Source of the DNA: Malania oleifera
Taxonomy: Eukaryota; Streptophyta; Magnoliopsida; Santalales; Ximeniaceae
DNA: 64,000 nucleotides
NCBI RefSeq assembly: GCF_029873635.1
Contig: NC_080426.1
Location: 50,234,093-50,298,092, forward strand
Reading direction: 5' to 3'
A model generated the notes under the pieces. That model was not told where the DNA came from. It saw nothing but the letters and a program-made list of their open reading frames with translations, and ran no database searches. Shown here one piece after another: positions 1-12,879 of the stretch. Within the stretch, counting starts at the first letter, position 1. Each line of letters opens with the position of its first letter. A program made the position numbers and the translations under genes.

Positions 1-868
1 TCTAAGCTCGTATTCAAATTGATAGGGGGTCCTTTTGAACTTAAATTTTCATCTTGTTGTGCACACCCATTCTTTTGCTTAGATCTATATTAAATTTTCA
101 GTGGCATGTAGATTAAAGTATGATGATTGTATTGAAAATCTTAAATGAAAATATGTTATTTAGCCAAAAGTCAATTTAAGTTTTGCCATATGATCTTGCA
201 ATTAATTTGTATGATATTTTTGAATCAATATGGTTACATTTATTTCTAGTTAATGAAATGTTCCGTGCTTGAATGTATACCAGAAAAATTTTGCTTGCTT
301 TAGTTCTTATGTTAAAGTTTCTTTTTCAACAAGCATTGTCCCCAGAACTTATTAGTAATATCCAAAAGGGGAATTTTTTTTTTGGCAAGAATGATCTTAT
401 AATTTCTAAATCTTATTTCTTGTCTATGAGCTTAAAAGCAATCATGACAGGTACTATTTAGTTTAAAAAAACCATTTGTGTTATGATTTTTTAAAAAAGT
501 TTTTAAGCGCTTTGGACTTTAAATAGTATTCTTTTCAAAGAAATTTTGTTTTAGTCCTTTTTCTGATGACAAAAGGGGGAGATGCTTCTTGAGCAAAATT
601 ATAAACCCCTTTTATCTCTCTGCCTTTTGTTATTCAAAATGGAAAATGACAAATGCACAAATTTGAATATTTTGTTAAAATAGCTCCAAACATAAACTGC
701 ACACTGAACCACTGAGCTTAACTATCAACTTGAAAATTTGTGAAGTCTTCATGTTTATGATTGAGCATTTTTGAATATCATTTTGAATTTATGCATATTG
801 TAAGGGGAAGCCTTATCAGGCAATCCCAATTTTGCTCCTGTGTTTGTCATCATAAAAAATAAGGAGAT
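1..868 (+). mobile_element. 3' internal end of a copia-type retrotransposon (non-coding)
   Basis: No convincing coding frame is visible. A purine-rich tract (about 571-581, with a run of five Gs) and a second purine-rich stretch directly in front of 869 resemble the polypurine tracts that precede the 3' LTR in long-LTR copia elements. The rest of this element would lie left of the window. Assignment rests on the adjoining LTR start, not on protein homology. Confidence 0.45.
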
Positions 869-3387
869 TGTTGACTTTTTGAGTCCGATCCCTGTTTTGA
901 TAATGATAAACCACAATATCCCACTTGTGTAACTGAGTATGAACATGTTTATATTTCTATAAGCACAAGTGATGAATGCAAAATGGAAGCCATAAAGAGT
1001 ACTGAGAAGAACACCAATTGGCGTATTCCATGGAACATTGAGGAGTAGAAGACACGAAGGCTTTATTTATTTTCTGGGTTGCAATAGTAATTAGGATTAA
1101 ATGTGCATGCATTTTACATGATTTAAATTAAAGCTCTACCTGACCTTAGATTGACCATAGGACCTCCAAGTAACATGAAAAACCCTTTTCATAAAATGTC
1201 TAACTTATTCAAAGGTTTTTAAATGGTTTTAAAGTTAGAAGAAGGAAAAAACTAAATTTTTCAAAGGGGTCGGTCAACCGGCTAGTCGACCAAACTTTAG
1301 AAATGAGTAATTTTATCACTTAATTCGATCTTATCTCAAACTATGTTCAACATGAAAATTGTGGCATTTTCCCTTAGATTTCGTTTGACTCCAAGAACGT
1401 CCAAATTGGAGTTACGAAAAAAGTTATGCCTAAAACACTGAAAGGTGTCCGCAATAGAAAAACTCCCTTCATGTTTCTTCCATCTCATTGATGGGAATTT
1501 TTCTCAATCCAAAACTTCTTATCTTAAAATATGTTTAACATGAAAGTTGTGGTATTTTCTCTTAGATTTCTATTTATATCAAGAACATCCAATTTGGAGT
1601 TGTATAGAAAAAGTTATTGCCAAAACACTGAACAGTGTTTGCGCAAAAAAGTCGAGGCCGGTCTACCGAACCTTCATTACGGTCGACCGAAGCTCGCGGA
1701 TTTCAAGCCTTGGTCGACCAAACCTTGAGCTTGGTTGACCAAACTTCTCGGAAAAGTATCCCAATGGCCGAAAATGGCTAATTTTCAAAATAAAAATATA
1801 TTTTAAGATCCCAATGACTATATAACGGTCACAAGGGGTTTTTGCCTATAAATATAACCCCAAAACACTTGAAATATGTTGGAGAATCCCTTTGTTAATT
1901 TAGTTTATCATTCTTTGATTCTCCCACACTTCTATACCCCATTTGTTCTTTAAATTCTCATTTTCTCCTACTCTTCTTTTATTTTAAAATCATTTTGGGA
2001 GAAAATATTCTTAGGGGTTTTATGTGAAGAGGCTTGAGCATATATCATATACATATATATTGCTTGATGGTCTTCTTCTTTCATTTGTGATATATTTTCA
2101 AAGATTAAAATGTTTCTTATTCTCTTATTTTGAAAACCTTTTTTGGGGAAAATATTTTTGAGGTTATATTTGAAGAGGCATGAATGCCTTATTGGGATTA
2201 ATTTTACTAAGATCAATCATTTTGAAGAAAACCCTAATATTCTCCTACTCTTATCCTGAAATATATTTTTTGGAAAATTTCTTTGGGTTATACAAGAGGG
2301 AGTGCCTTGAGCATATATCAATTTAATATATATTTGCTTGAGAGGCTTCTTCTTTTATTTTATAAAGGTCAATCGTTTTGATAGCAAAACCCTAGTTTCT
2401 CTTACTTATCTTGAAGTATATTTTTGCAAAAACTCTTTCGGTTATTTAAGAGCTTTTAGCATATATTTATTAATATATATTGCTTGAAAAGCTTCTTAAG
2501 AAAAGGGTAAAGCATATATTCATTTTTGCTTGGTAACCTTTTTTATTTGAATTTGAAAAGGTCAATCATTTTAGAAAAGAAAACCATTTTCTAAACTCTC
2601 AAGTTTTACTAAAAAAATATTTTGAGAGAAAACCCATACTCTACATGAGCTTCATTTCAAAATCATACGAGAGTGCATATTAGATTTTAATGTTGTACAT
2701 CCCTGCTTAGTTTAGAAGCATTTGTTTGTACGCAAATTCTATTAAATATATTTGTATTCTAAGCGTGGCCTGAAGAGGGGGACTAGCCCTATGAAGAGTT
2801 CCGGATAGACTTAGACCCGGTTAAGAAAGTCCCGGACTGACTTAGACCCGGTTAGGAAAGTTAGGTGCACCATCGTGGTAAGGCGTGATGGTTGGGTTTA
2901 GCCTATAATTGAACTGGGGAGTCTCAGCCCCGTAAGTGAGACTGGTTCGGTTTAGCCCCGAAATTAAACTGGGGTTTTCCTCACCTCATAAGGAGATGAT
3001 GTAAAAGGCTTCTACTCCGCCCGGTTAAGGGAGCACGTATACTAGGATCCTTGGGGGGTATGCCCATGGCGGGGACGTAGGCTAGCTTGGCCGAACCTCG
3101 GTAACAAATCTGGTGTCGCTCTCTCTAACTTATTTAAATTCCTGCACTTTAATTTCAGCATGTGTATGAATGTTTATTTAATGTCAAAATTATTTGCATA
3201 CACACATTTGATTTAAATAAGATACTACACACGTGTATATTTGCTTTCACTGTTAAAATTATTTTATATACACGCGTATTCATTGAATATGATATGATAT
3301 GTGGTGAATAGGCGTGATTTTTTAAATTAGCGAAAAATGTTTTAAAACCCAATTCACCCCCCTCTTGAGATCACACCAATTCCAACA
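869..3387 (+). repeat. Copia-type LTR, about 2.5 kb
   Basis: It begins TGTTGACTTTTTGAGTCC and ends with the LTR-type sequence AATTCACCCCCCTCTTG followed by a terminal CCAACA, giving the TG...CA ends of an LTR. GTCGACC-type palindromes cluster between about 1270 and 1740, followed by a TATA box (TATAAATATA, 1847-1856). The GC-richer stretch at about 2760-3120 has short internal repeats. The same start and end signatures recur in the LTRs at 34577-36633 and, inverted, at 27739-29693, so these are related long-LTR families. The element lies to the left, making this its 3' LTR. The target duplication cannot be tested because the 5' end is outside the window. Confidence 0.75.
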
Positions 3388-3695
3388 GTGTCACCAAAGT
3401 GTTCTTACTGAAAAAAGTTGTAAACGATGATTAAAATATAATCTTGCAAAAATTATAACAGAATGGTTGTTTGAATATTATGGTTGGCTCAAAGGTGCAC
3501 CAACTTTCAAGTAATCATTGAATTAGTCAGGATAATTGAAAAATGGTAGTGAGATTGGGATGTCTGCCCAAAGGTGAGAGACCAATCGAACTTTCTAAAG
3601 GTTATCAATTATGCCTGCATGAGTGAAAATCACCAGTAAATGTAAAGTGTTAGTATATTGCATAAGTTGATCCAAAGATTGAACACAATTTACTA

Positions 3696-4620
3696 ATGAA
3701 ATGTTTTAAACTCAAAGCATTAATGTGTGTGAGCATGTTTGCTATTGCAGTGTCTGTTCCTATTTCATTGCATTCGCTGGCTTCTTCTGTTCTGATCTTC
3801 AATGGGACAAATTTCTCTGACTGGAATGAACAGATTCAGTTTCAACTTGGTATTTTAGATCTAGACTTAGCTCTACGAATGGATAAACTAATTGTTATTA
3901 CTTAAACTAGCAGTTCGAAGCAGCGAGCTTTGTATAGGTCATGGGAAAGGTCGAATAGAAAGTATGATGCTCATGCATATGTGTATAGCAAACAATATTA
4001 AATCAACACTTCCTCAACTATAAAATGTAAATGAATATCATAAGGCTGTGGAGGATAGATTTTGTTCAGTAGATAAGTCCCTGGCAGGGAGGTTAATGGC
4101 TGAACTAACCACAATGAAATTTTATGGTAGTACAGGGATGAATGAACATGTCCTCGATATGACTAATCTGGCTACTAGACTTAATACTCTGGGAATGAAT
4201 GTTAATGAAAGCTTCCTTGTTCAGTTTATTTTGAACTCTTTGCCTCCTCAGTACAAGCCTTTTCAGATTCACTATAATACCATTAAAGAAAAATGGAATG
4301 TAAATGAGTTGACAAGCATGTTAACTCAAGAAGAGGCAAAACTTAAACAACAAGGACAACATTCAATTAATGTCATGAGTCACGCAGTTGGAAGTAAGGG
4401 AAAGAAATCAAAGAAAGGTTTAAAGAAAGATCCATTAAAGGTAGCGAGTTCTTCTTATGGTAATTGGGCTCGCAAGAAGGAACATTATGGATCGAAGTGT
4501 TACTTTTGTTGTGGCTATGGGCATTTAAAGAAAAGTTGCACGAAACATAAAACCTGGTTCGAAAAGAAAGGTAAGCTTTTAACTTATTTATGTTTTGAAT
4601 CAAATACAAGTTCCTTCTAA
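3696..4620 (+). pseudogene. Copia gag (UBN2 family), frameshifted
   Basis: The first frame (3696-3905) contains the typical start of copia gag (FNGTNFSDWNEQIQFQL) and then stops. A second frame (4048-4620) continues with the gag core, including a LNTLGMNVNESFLVQFILNS segment, a basic region and a CX2CX4HX4C zinc knuckle (CYFCCGYGHLKKSC). In intact elements these would be one frame. At least one stop or frameshift lies between about 3900 and 4048. The structural protein packages element RNA in the cytoplasmic particle; this copy cannot make it. Confidence 0.8.
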
Positions 4621-4954
4621 CACATGGTGGATTGACTTTGGTTCTACTGTTCATGTTTCCAATTCAATGCAGGGATACCATACAATCCAAAGCGTAGAGG
4701 AAAATGAACACTTTATAGTCTTGGGGAATGGAAATCAAGTATCTATTATGGGTGTTGGAACCTTTCAGTTGTATCTAGAATCAGGTCATTGTTTAGAACT
4801 GTTTCATACTTTTTATGTTTCAAATATTTCTAGGAACTTAATTTTCATGTATAGATTAGACAATGATGGTTATGGTTTCTATTTTGAACATAAAGGTTTT
4901 TGTCTAATGAAAGGTGACTTATGTGTTGGTTTTGGTGTTTTGTATGAGTGGTAG
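4595..4954 (+). pseudogene. Copia aspartic protease fragment
   Basis: The frame contains the copia protease start WWIDFGSTVHVSNSMQG and a downstream F-Y-V-S-N-I-S-R-N-L segment, as in the family. The catalytic triad normally read as D-S-G is D-F-G here, so the enzyme would probably be inactive. It is in a different frame from the preceding gag and overlaps it by 26 bases, consistent with a frameshift in an originally continuous polyprotein. The frame stops at a TAG before integrase. Confidence 0.75.
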
Positions 4955-5000
4955 TATAAATTTAATCTTAATGAAAAGTTTGTTGAAACACTCCTTACCC

Positions 5001-5752
5001 TGTGTCGCGACGTCCCGAACCTGCCATCACTGGTGGGTGCGGTTGCAAACTGGGAAAAAAGGTGAATTTTGAAAGGAATATTTTCGTGAAAAACATGTTG
5101 TAATGGAGTCGCCATTAACCTTTTGAAGTATGGTTAGAACACTTGATTACTATCCAATTAAGGTAGAATCGGTCTATGTTGCCAAAGTTGGAATCGGGAG
5201 TACGGTTATGTGAGGGGAAGGTGTGAGCACCCCTTACACGCTTGCTCTTACGAACGGTACCAGATCAATCGGAAATTATCCCTTCAACTAAACTTAATAA
5301 GCCTTTAAGATTACTCCTTTCCAAAAATTGAAAAAATGAAGGTACTATATAGGTATTCCCTCAAAATCGAGGTATATCGTACTTCGAAGAGTTCATGCCT
5401 CCCTTTGAAATTATCGGGATGGAAAATGAAGAAAGTAAAGTATGAAATACTCTCCCAGATTTTGAAATCTTTATAAAATTTTATAAGTATAAATTTTCAA
5501 GAGGTTTGGGACTTTATTTGGTGATGAAAAATTTGTAAAAATGAGTTTTCCAACGCAAAAATATTTTTTAGGTTTTCCTATGATTTTCCTGAATTTTTAT
5601 GGATTTTCCAAATATGAAAGCAATTTTTATCTAAAAAAATGTTACTTGTGATTTTTGATTTTTTAATTGAAATAACACAAAGACAATTAAGCAAAAATAA
5701 AAATCGAGTCAAAAATATTTTTTAGATTTTTCTCCTGAATTTTTTGAATTTT
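5001..5752 (+). repeat. Tat/Ogre-like gypsy LTR, 5' fragment
   Basis: The segment starts TGTGTCGCGACGTCCCG. It contains a GGAGTCGCC stretch (about 5106) and an AGGGGAAGGTGTGAGCACCC stretch (about 5214-5233), both familiar from LTRs of plant Tat/Ogre gypsy elements. It is followed by AT-rich sequence and is interrupted at 5753 by the start of another LTR. The family label comes from memory of these motifs and was not verified by search. Confidence 0.5.
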
Positions 5753-7871
5753 TGTAACGACCTGCCTATTTTTCTATATTTTTTTTCCACATAATAACAT
5801 CTATAATAATTCTAATAACTTGCTAAATTGTCAAAGTCATGATCACCTTGAACCTATGGGTACTTGGGATATACCTGTCATACAACTCTGATACCTAAAT
5901 AGCGGAAAACATAAAATCACATACATGCGATAAAACACTAGAAACCATACCAGAGTTCTATTAAATCTGTTATATATATACAGTCATCCACAAAAAGACC
6001 AAAAAGTATTCCTAGGGTCTCAATCCAAAAATCCATCTAACCCTAACTCACCCACTTATCCTACTGATAGGGTAGCTTAGTCCACTTCTACTTCTGTGGG
6101 GCTCTATCTGCCCTCCTATCTAGATTTCCTGAAATGTTTGTAATGCTAGGATGAGACACCTCTCAGTAAGGGAGACAAATTAATATTAGTGTGTGGCAAC
6201 ATGAATATTTTTTGTGATATACTTATAAACAGTACATAATTCATAACTGGTATAAACAGTTGTAACATATTTGAATAAAATATGATTTAACATAACATAG
6301 TTTAATATACTAAATTCTTGTACTGAAAAATCATCTTATATAAACATATCATACTTAAATTATTACCCAGGATAGATAGATAGTTAGCTATCGTCATGTC
6401 TTACCCCCCACATAACAGGGTTGTGCTGCCCGAAGGCTAGACCTAGCAATGGCTGGCCAACCATGCTAAGTCAATATTGGTTACAGTGTAAGTACGATAG
6501 GCTTGTTCCACTTGTGTTTGACTACTAGGGGAACTACGACACTCCCATGAAGCCACATCGACTGTTATCTCCCACACTCTACATAAGATGTGTGGTAGCA
6601 CTAACATAAACGTAAACGTACAACTACGGTACTGTGCTTCGTGAAACTAAACTAAGCTATCTGGGTTGTGATAACATATAATACATTTCATGATATTGAA
6701 CATAGTAGTTTCATATATCAGGGTAAAACATAAAATGATAATATTTTCTTAAAACTTGACATAATATGCATAATTACCACATTTTATGCCATTATATCAT
6801 AACGTAAAAATCATAATACCGGCGCCGCCATAACATGACGTACTTGTACATGAAAATCTTACACTTGTTATCATAATATTCTTAAACCATAGTTTTTGTA
6901 TTGTTTTTATGGTTTTCTTGAAAACTACTACAGCATGCTTATTTTGGGAAAAAATAATATTTCAATATAACATAAATTTCATGGAAATATTATACACATG
7001 CCATACAAATGTTCATAGCCTTATAAACTCATAATTTATCCTCGAATCATATTTCCATATAAAATGTGTTAAAATCATTTCCTTGTTCAACAACAGTATT
7101 CCCAAATATAATTTTATATCATATATATTTTTTTGAAAATAAATGTTGTTTAATTCATAATAATTTCATGAAAAATACTGACTTAATTTATCCCCTTACC
7201 TGACTTACTGAGAAGCCCACAAAATATTCCAAACCTACACCCTTGTGTTCCCCAGTTCAACATTCTGAAATTGTATTTTTCCCAACTAAACTACAATATT
7301 ATTCTATCTAAAACATTTTTCCAGTCCAGAAATACCAAATACCTTATAAAACTTAAAATACCCAACTTACCCAGATTTTGGGATGATACCTAAGTTGGCC
7401 TAACCAACGAATTAATCCAGCAGATTTGAAGAGAATCTTCCCAGGAGTAACGTGGTGGCTTCCGATCGTCGAACTGGCGAAGGATGAAGCTAGAAATGAA
7501 GAGAGAAAGAAAGAGGAATAGGTTTAGAGAGAGAGAGAGAGAGAGAGAAAAGGATTTTGCATGAAAATCTCACTGAAAACCCGAATTTTGCATATTTATA
7601 CAGGCGGCTTCGTCAACGAGACACGTCACCTCATTGATAAGTCCAGGAAGGAATTTCGTCAATGAACTCCTAACCTTTGAAAATGAATTTCAGGCTTTTC
7701 TATAACCTCTCTCGATATTTTCCCATCGACGAGACACGTGGTTTCGTCAACAAAGTAAAGAAGGTGGTTTGTCAATGAAGAGAACAAATTCGTCGATGAA
7801 CCCTGCTTAATCTCCTTTAAATTTATCCTTCTTCTCAATTATTTAATTATTAAAATTTTTAGGTCTTTACA
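5753..7871 (-). repeat. 3' LTR of gypsy element G2
   Basis: The segment runs from TGTAACGACC to a terminal TACA and is related to the G1 LTRs, sharing the TGTAAYGACC start and a GAGACACCTCTCAGTAAGG block near 6151. A polypurine tract abuts it on the minus strand (7872-7884, pyrimidine-rich on the plus strand). A cluster of TCGTCGACGA-like palindromes lies at about 7600-7800, and a GA microsatellite at about 7528-7549. Confidence 0.85.
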
Positions 7872-7884
7872 TTCTCCTCTCCTT
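7872..7884 (-). other. Polypurine tract of G2
   Basis: On the minus strand this reads AAGGAGAGGAGAA and directly precedes the 3' LTR, where plus-strand DNA synthesis would be primed. The G1 counterpart is at 20130-20142. Confidence 0.7.
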
Positions 7885-8175
7885 ATAAAATTTCGTCTTC
7901 AAAATTTACTATCTGTATTGAACACCATCCTTTAAGGAAAATGGGTTACTTATTTTATTACTTACCCTCACTTGTGGCGGAGGAATACCGTGGTTATATT
8001 CAGGGTTCTGGGAGATTACAAATACATAAAAGAAAAATTCTCCCAAACCAAAATACTACCTATTAACAAAAAATTATTACATGTACTAACTAACCTGCAC
8101 AAAATAAACTTAACATACTTACTTCCATCTTTACCTGATTATTGTTGATCCCCACTAAATAGATGCGGGTATTTC

Positions 8176-9890
8176 TGTAAGAACCCGAACTGTGATATGT
8201 GGGTTTAAATAATAAAGAGAAGGGTAAAATTGGAATTTGAGTAGGTTTCGTCGACGAAGTTAAGAGGCTCATTGACGAGGAGATGATCTCAGGAAATCAG
8301 GAATCTCAAGCTCGTCAACAAGGTCACCGTCTCCTTGATGAGCAGTTTATATGACCTCATCAAGGAGGATGCTATTTCGTCGACGAAGGCGGCTAGGTCA
8401 AGGGCTATAAAAAGGAATTTCCATTACTTCTCAGCTAAGAAATCTAAATATCCTCTCTCTATCTCTCTAGAAACTCACCATACACACTCTCTCTCCTTAT
8501 ATTTATTTGTCGTTCATCATCAGATTCGACAATCCGAAGTTACCACGAGGATCGTGGAAGGATTCTCTACAAGTTCTACGGATTAGATTTTCAGTTTGGC
8601 CATTTTTGGGTTTTGGCATAAAATATAGGTAAGGCTTGATTTTCAATTATGATCTGATAGTTTTGTAGAGAACAGTGTTGTGAGTACCTTCTGTACTGGG
8701 ATTTGTAGGTTTTGAAACTTGGTTCGTTGTTTAGGAGCCTTGGATTTTGAGATTTGTCATTTGGGGGAAAGGTAAGAGGAATTGTGTTTATATCGGTTGT
8801 TTTTGAAATCAGAATCGGTAGAACCGTGGTTCACAGTCCTGTGTGCGTTTTGGTTACTCATTTGGGGGGATCTAATGGGAAAAACTTGAAAATCGAATGT
8901 ATATGATGATTTATACTGTGTTATAGGGATGACCATGCCTTGACTTGTTTAACTGTATGTGTTTGAAAAATCATGATTTTAGATTACCAAATGGTGTGGT
9001 TTGTTTGGTTATATAAGCATGCATGTGTTGTATTTTGGTTGAAATGCGAGTAGGAATGGGGTTCTGAATTTGTTCCAGGTACTGAGAGTGTCCAACTCTA
9101 TATCTGAGGGTGTATGAAATCACTGGCTATGTTTGGCAAGAGTGTCCGGCTCTATATCCAAGGGCATGAGCCTTACCGGCTAATCATCGAAGGGTGTGGA
9201 TCTACCAGTTTACGCCGATATGATGCCACAGGAGTCTGGGACTAGCCATGTGCCGGTGGTGCCGTGTTTCGTGGGTTGGCTACGGGCCAATGCCGGATAT
9301 CGTGGGCCGGCTTCAGGTCGAAGGGTGTGACAACACCGAGATTGCTTGATCATGTGTGTGTGCATGTATGTACTGTTGTGAAATTAGTACTAGAACTGCA
9401 TTTAACTGTGTATATATTGCGTCATGATAACACTCAAATGCCACACACCGATATAATTTGTATTCTTCCTTACTGAGAGGTGTCTCACCCCTGCTGTACG
9501 TACATATTTTCAGGCCCTTCAAGTAACCGGAACTAGCGTCCTTGTGTTGGGAGTGTAGTGGCCGATGTACTGCGGGTAGCGCTTGGGTAAGTGTTAGGAC
9601 TTTTGTTTTATGGGTTGCCATTTTGAGATATGTTGGGCATCCGATTGTACGTTGTTTGTTGGAGCCTTGATTCTGTTCTTGTATAGACTTTGGTATGGTA
9701 CCATGTATGTATAGAATGACCTTTTTCCGCGGCGTATATGTTATGTGTGAATGTATATAGGGTGCCTAGGAACCCCATGGGATTGGACCCTCATCCATTG
9801 TCCTGTGTCTTTGGATGGTTTGTATGACACAAGGACAAATTAGATTACATTTTCACCCCTGGGTCCCATTTCTGGGTTCAGGGCGTGACA
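8176..9890 (+). repeat. Solo LTR nested in gypsy G2
   Basis: The sequence from TGTAAGAACCCG to GGGCGTGACA interrupts G2 between two stretches collinear with G1 (counterpart around 20400). Flanks are ATTTC (8171-8175) and ATTTT (9891-9895), a 5-bp target duplication with one change. On the plus strand it has TCGTCGACGAA palindromes (8247, 8375) followed by a TATA box (CTATAAAAAGG, about 8405). No coding or second LTR is present, so it is the product of recombination between two LTRs. Confidence 0.85.
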
Positions 9891-9899
9891 ATTTTTGTC

Positions 9900-10380
9900 A
9901 TATTTCTTCTTCAAGATCCCATGAATCTTCTTCCACTGCATGATTCCTCCATAAAACTTTTACTAATGGAATTCTCTTATTACGCAATTCCTGTTCTTTC
10001 CTGTCTAAGATCTGCATTAGTATCTCCTCATAAACCAATGAATCTCTGAGTTCTATCCCTGCATAACTGACCATGTGGGAGGGATCTGTGACTTATTTCT
10101 TCAGCATAGAAACATGAAACACATCATGTATTCTGAATAAAAATGGTGGTAAAGCTAGCCAGTAGGCAACTGACCCCACTCTCTCAGTATCTCGAAAGGG
10201 CTAATAAACCTAGGGTTCAGCTTACTCTTCCTCCCAAACCTCATAGTACCTTTCAATGACACTATTTTTAGAAATAGATGGTCTCATACCTCGAATTCCA
10301 ATTTTCGGCTGTAATTATCTGCATAGCTTTTATGCCGACTCTGAGCTACACTGATTCTTTCTCTAATACTCCAGACTTTA
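9900..10380 (-). pseudogene. Gypsy G2 integrase C-terminus / chromodomain-like tail, degenerate
   Basis: By position and nucleotide similarity to 20395-20821 in G1, this stretch is the C-terminal tail typical of Tekay/Del chromoviruses. No long frame remains. It starts directly after the nested solo LTR. Confidence 0.6.
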
Positions 10381-10389
10381 TCGTATGCC

Positions 10390-10990
10390 TACTGCACTAT
10401 TTCTGGTCCCAAAACTCGCCTCTCACCTACCCATCTCAGTATAAAGGAGAGCGACACCTCCTACCATATAGCGCCTCGTAAGGTGCCATGCCTATACTGG
10501 TCTAATAGCTGTTATTGTATGCAAACTCTACTAGCGGGAGATACTAGGTCCAACTACCACCAAATTCCAGCACACATGCTCGTAGCATATCCTCTAATAT
10601 CTGAATCATCCTTTCTGACTGCCCATCTGTCTGAGGATGAAATGTCATGCTAAATGCCAACTGAAACCTTAGAGCCTCTTGCAAGCTCCTCCAAAATCGT
10701 GACGTGAAATGTGGATCCCAGTTTAATATTATAGATACTGGCACACCATGTGATCGTACTATCACTAGCACACCATGTGATCGTACTATCTCTTGAATAT
10801 ATATTTTGGCCAGTCTGTCTATGGAGTAGTTGACTTTAATAGGAATAAAGTGAATGGTCTTCATCAGTCGATCTACAACCACCCAAATAGTATTTTGTCC
10901 CCATTGTACTGGCGGTAAACCTATCACAAAGTCCATAGAAATGTGATCCCATTTCCACTCCTGGACGTAAAGTGCCTGTAGTTGGCCCAC
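10390..10990 (-). pseudogene. Gypsy G2 integrase core
   Basis: The frame at 10990-10544 contains EWKWDHISMDFVIGLP with the first catalytic Asp, VVDRLMKTIHFIPIK, and TDGQSERMIQILEDMLR with the Glu. A 27-base tandem duplication gives IVRSHGVLVIVRSHGVPV where G1 has a single IVRSHGVPV. The second catalytic Asp region reads NWDPHF. A stop follows the GGSWT motif. Confidence 0.8.
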
Positions 10991-11296
10991 TGACCTCTAG
11001 TGCTCAACCTTAAACTGTTGGCATGTCAAACATTACTGCACAAATTCAGTAATCTCTCTCTTTATACGGCTCCACTAGAAATACTCTCATAGATCTCTAT
11101 ACATTTTAGTACGACTTGGATGTATCGTGTACAGGAACCTGTGAGCCTCCTTAAGGACCGTCCTTCTGATATCCTCGTCTGCAGGCATGCACAATCTGGT
11201 ACGGAACCGTAGAGCTCCGTCATTAGAAATACTGAACTCCTCTCCTTGCCCTTCCTACACCTTCTCTATCAACTCCATCAACTCTATGTCATTCTT

Positions 11297-11824
11297 CTAG
11301 GCTGCTTTAATATTTTCCTTTAGAGTAGGCTGCACCACCAAGTTGGCAATAAATGCCTGGTGATCACTTCCTACTAATTCCATGCCAAGCCTCTCCAAGT
11401 CTATTTGGATCGGACATTGAATTTCTGCTGTTGACAATGCTGCTGTTATGGACTTTCGGTTTAGTGCATCAGCCACTACATTTGCTTTACCTGGATGGTA
11501 ACTGATGGTGCAGTCATAATCCTTGATGAGCTCTAACCATCTTCTCTGCCTCATGCTCAACTCTTTCTGCATGAAGTACTTTAAACTTTTATGATATGAA
11601 AATATTTCACATCTTTTGCTGTATAGGTAATGCCTCCAAATTTTCAGTGCATGAACTACTGCAGCCAATTCTAAATCATGAGTAGGATAATTCTTTTCAT
11701 ATTCTTTCAATTTTCTTGAGGCATATACTACTACTCTGCCTTGCTGCATCAATACACATTTGAGCCCCCTTAAAGACGTGTCACAGTAGATCACGTAACC
11801 ATCACCTCCTGATGGAATATTCAA
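11297..11824 (-). pseudogene. Gypsy G2 RNase H
   Basis: This is a long open frame of 175 codons. It shows [20 protein letters not shown], a C-D-T-S block in the place of the usual first catalytic D-A-S, and [17 protein letters not shown] at the end of the domain. It is the least damaged part of G2 but is separated from the reverse transcriptase by stops. Confidence 0.8.
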
Positions 11825-12089
11825 TACTAGTGTTGTGACGAGCCCCTACTTCAATTCCTAGAAACTCTGCTCACAAGTGTCATCCCATTTAAACATGACA
11901 TTATTTATGGTTAGTCGCATCAAAGGCCCTAACAATGCTGAAAATCCCTCTACAAGCTAACGGTAATAGCCTGTCAGTCCTAAGAAACTCCCGACTTCCT
12001 GTACGTTCCTTGGCCTGACCCAATTCACCACTGCCTCTATCTTGATGGGATCTACAAATATTCCATCCCCTGATATAACATGCCCTAGA

Positions 12090-12835
12090 ATACAACTTTC
12101 TTTAACCATTATTCACATTTGCTAAACTTGGCATACAATTTCTTTTCCCCGACCATCAGAAGTACTAGCCTTAGGTGCACCTCATGCTCCTCAAAACTCC
12201 TTGAGTGGACCAGTATGTCATCAATGAAAATCACAACGAACTAGTCTAAATACTGGTGAAATATTTTATTCATCAAATCTATGAATACAGTAGGAGCATT
12301 CATCAGACCAAATGACATAACTAGAAATTCATAATGCCCATACTTGGTCCTGAAAGCTGTCTTTGAAATATCTTTAGTTTTAACTTTCACCAAGTGATAA
12401 CCTATCTTGAGGTTGATCTTGAAATAACCCCGTGTACCCCGAAGCTGATCAAATAAGTTATCTATACGGGGTAGAGGTACTTGCTCTTAATTGTTACTTT
12501 GTTTATTTCCCTATAATCTATGCACATCCTCATAGACCCGTCCGTCTTCTTCAAAAATAACACTAGAGCTCCCCAGGGCGATACACTAGGTCCGAGAAAC
12601 CCTTTATTCAATAAATCCTGCAACTGATCTTTTAATTCTCCCAATTTTGATGGAGCCATTCATTAAGGAGCTTTAGAGTCGGTGCCATCCCTGGAAGTAA
12701 GTCAATAGTAAAATCTATCTCACGATCGGGAGGCAACCCAGGTAATTTTTCTCGAAAAACATCTGGAAACTCCTTAACCACTGGTATACTAACAAGCTTC
12801 ATTTTATTTTCTGTCACCTCCTTTACATAGGCCAT
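12090..12835 (-). pseudogene. Gypsy G2 reverse transcriptase
   Basis: Recognisable in order: the linker KEFPDVFREKLPGLPPDREI, the finger motif [19 protein letters not shown], and, in another frame at about 12200-12235, the catalytic F-I-D-D-I-L block with both aspartates. A frameshift near 12640 and several stops interrupt it. The enzyme would copy element RNA into DNA; this copy is inactive. Confidence 0.8.
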
Positions 12836-12879
12836 AAAACCCTAACATCTGTTTAGAAGTAGTCTTCTCGCCTGCATGG

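Larger units (their letters stand above)
3388..5000 (+). mobile_element. Truncated Ty1/copia element (leader, gag, protease)
   Basis: After a leader of about 300 bases come gag and protease reading frames of copia type. The integrase, reverse transcriptase and RNase H expected downstream are absent: recognisable copia sequence stops near 4960, and a different LTR starts at 5001. The left edge abuts the end of the LTR at 3387, so both sides are cut by other elements. Confidence 0.7.
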
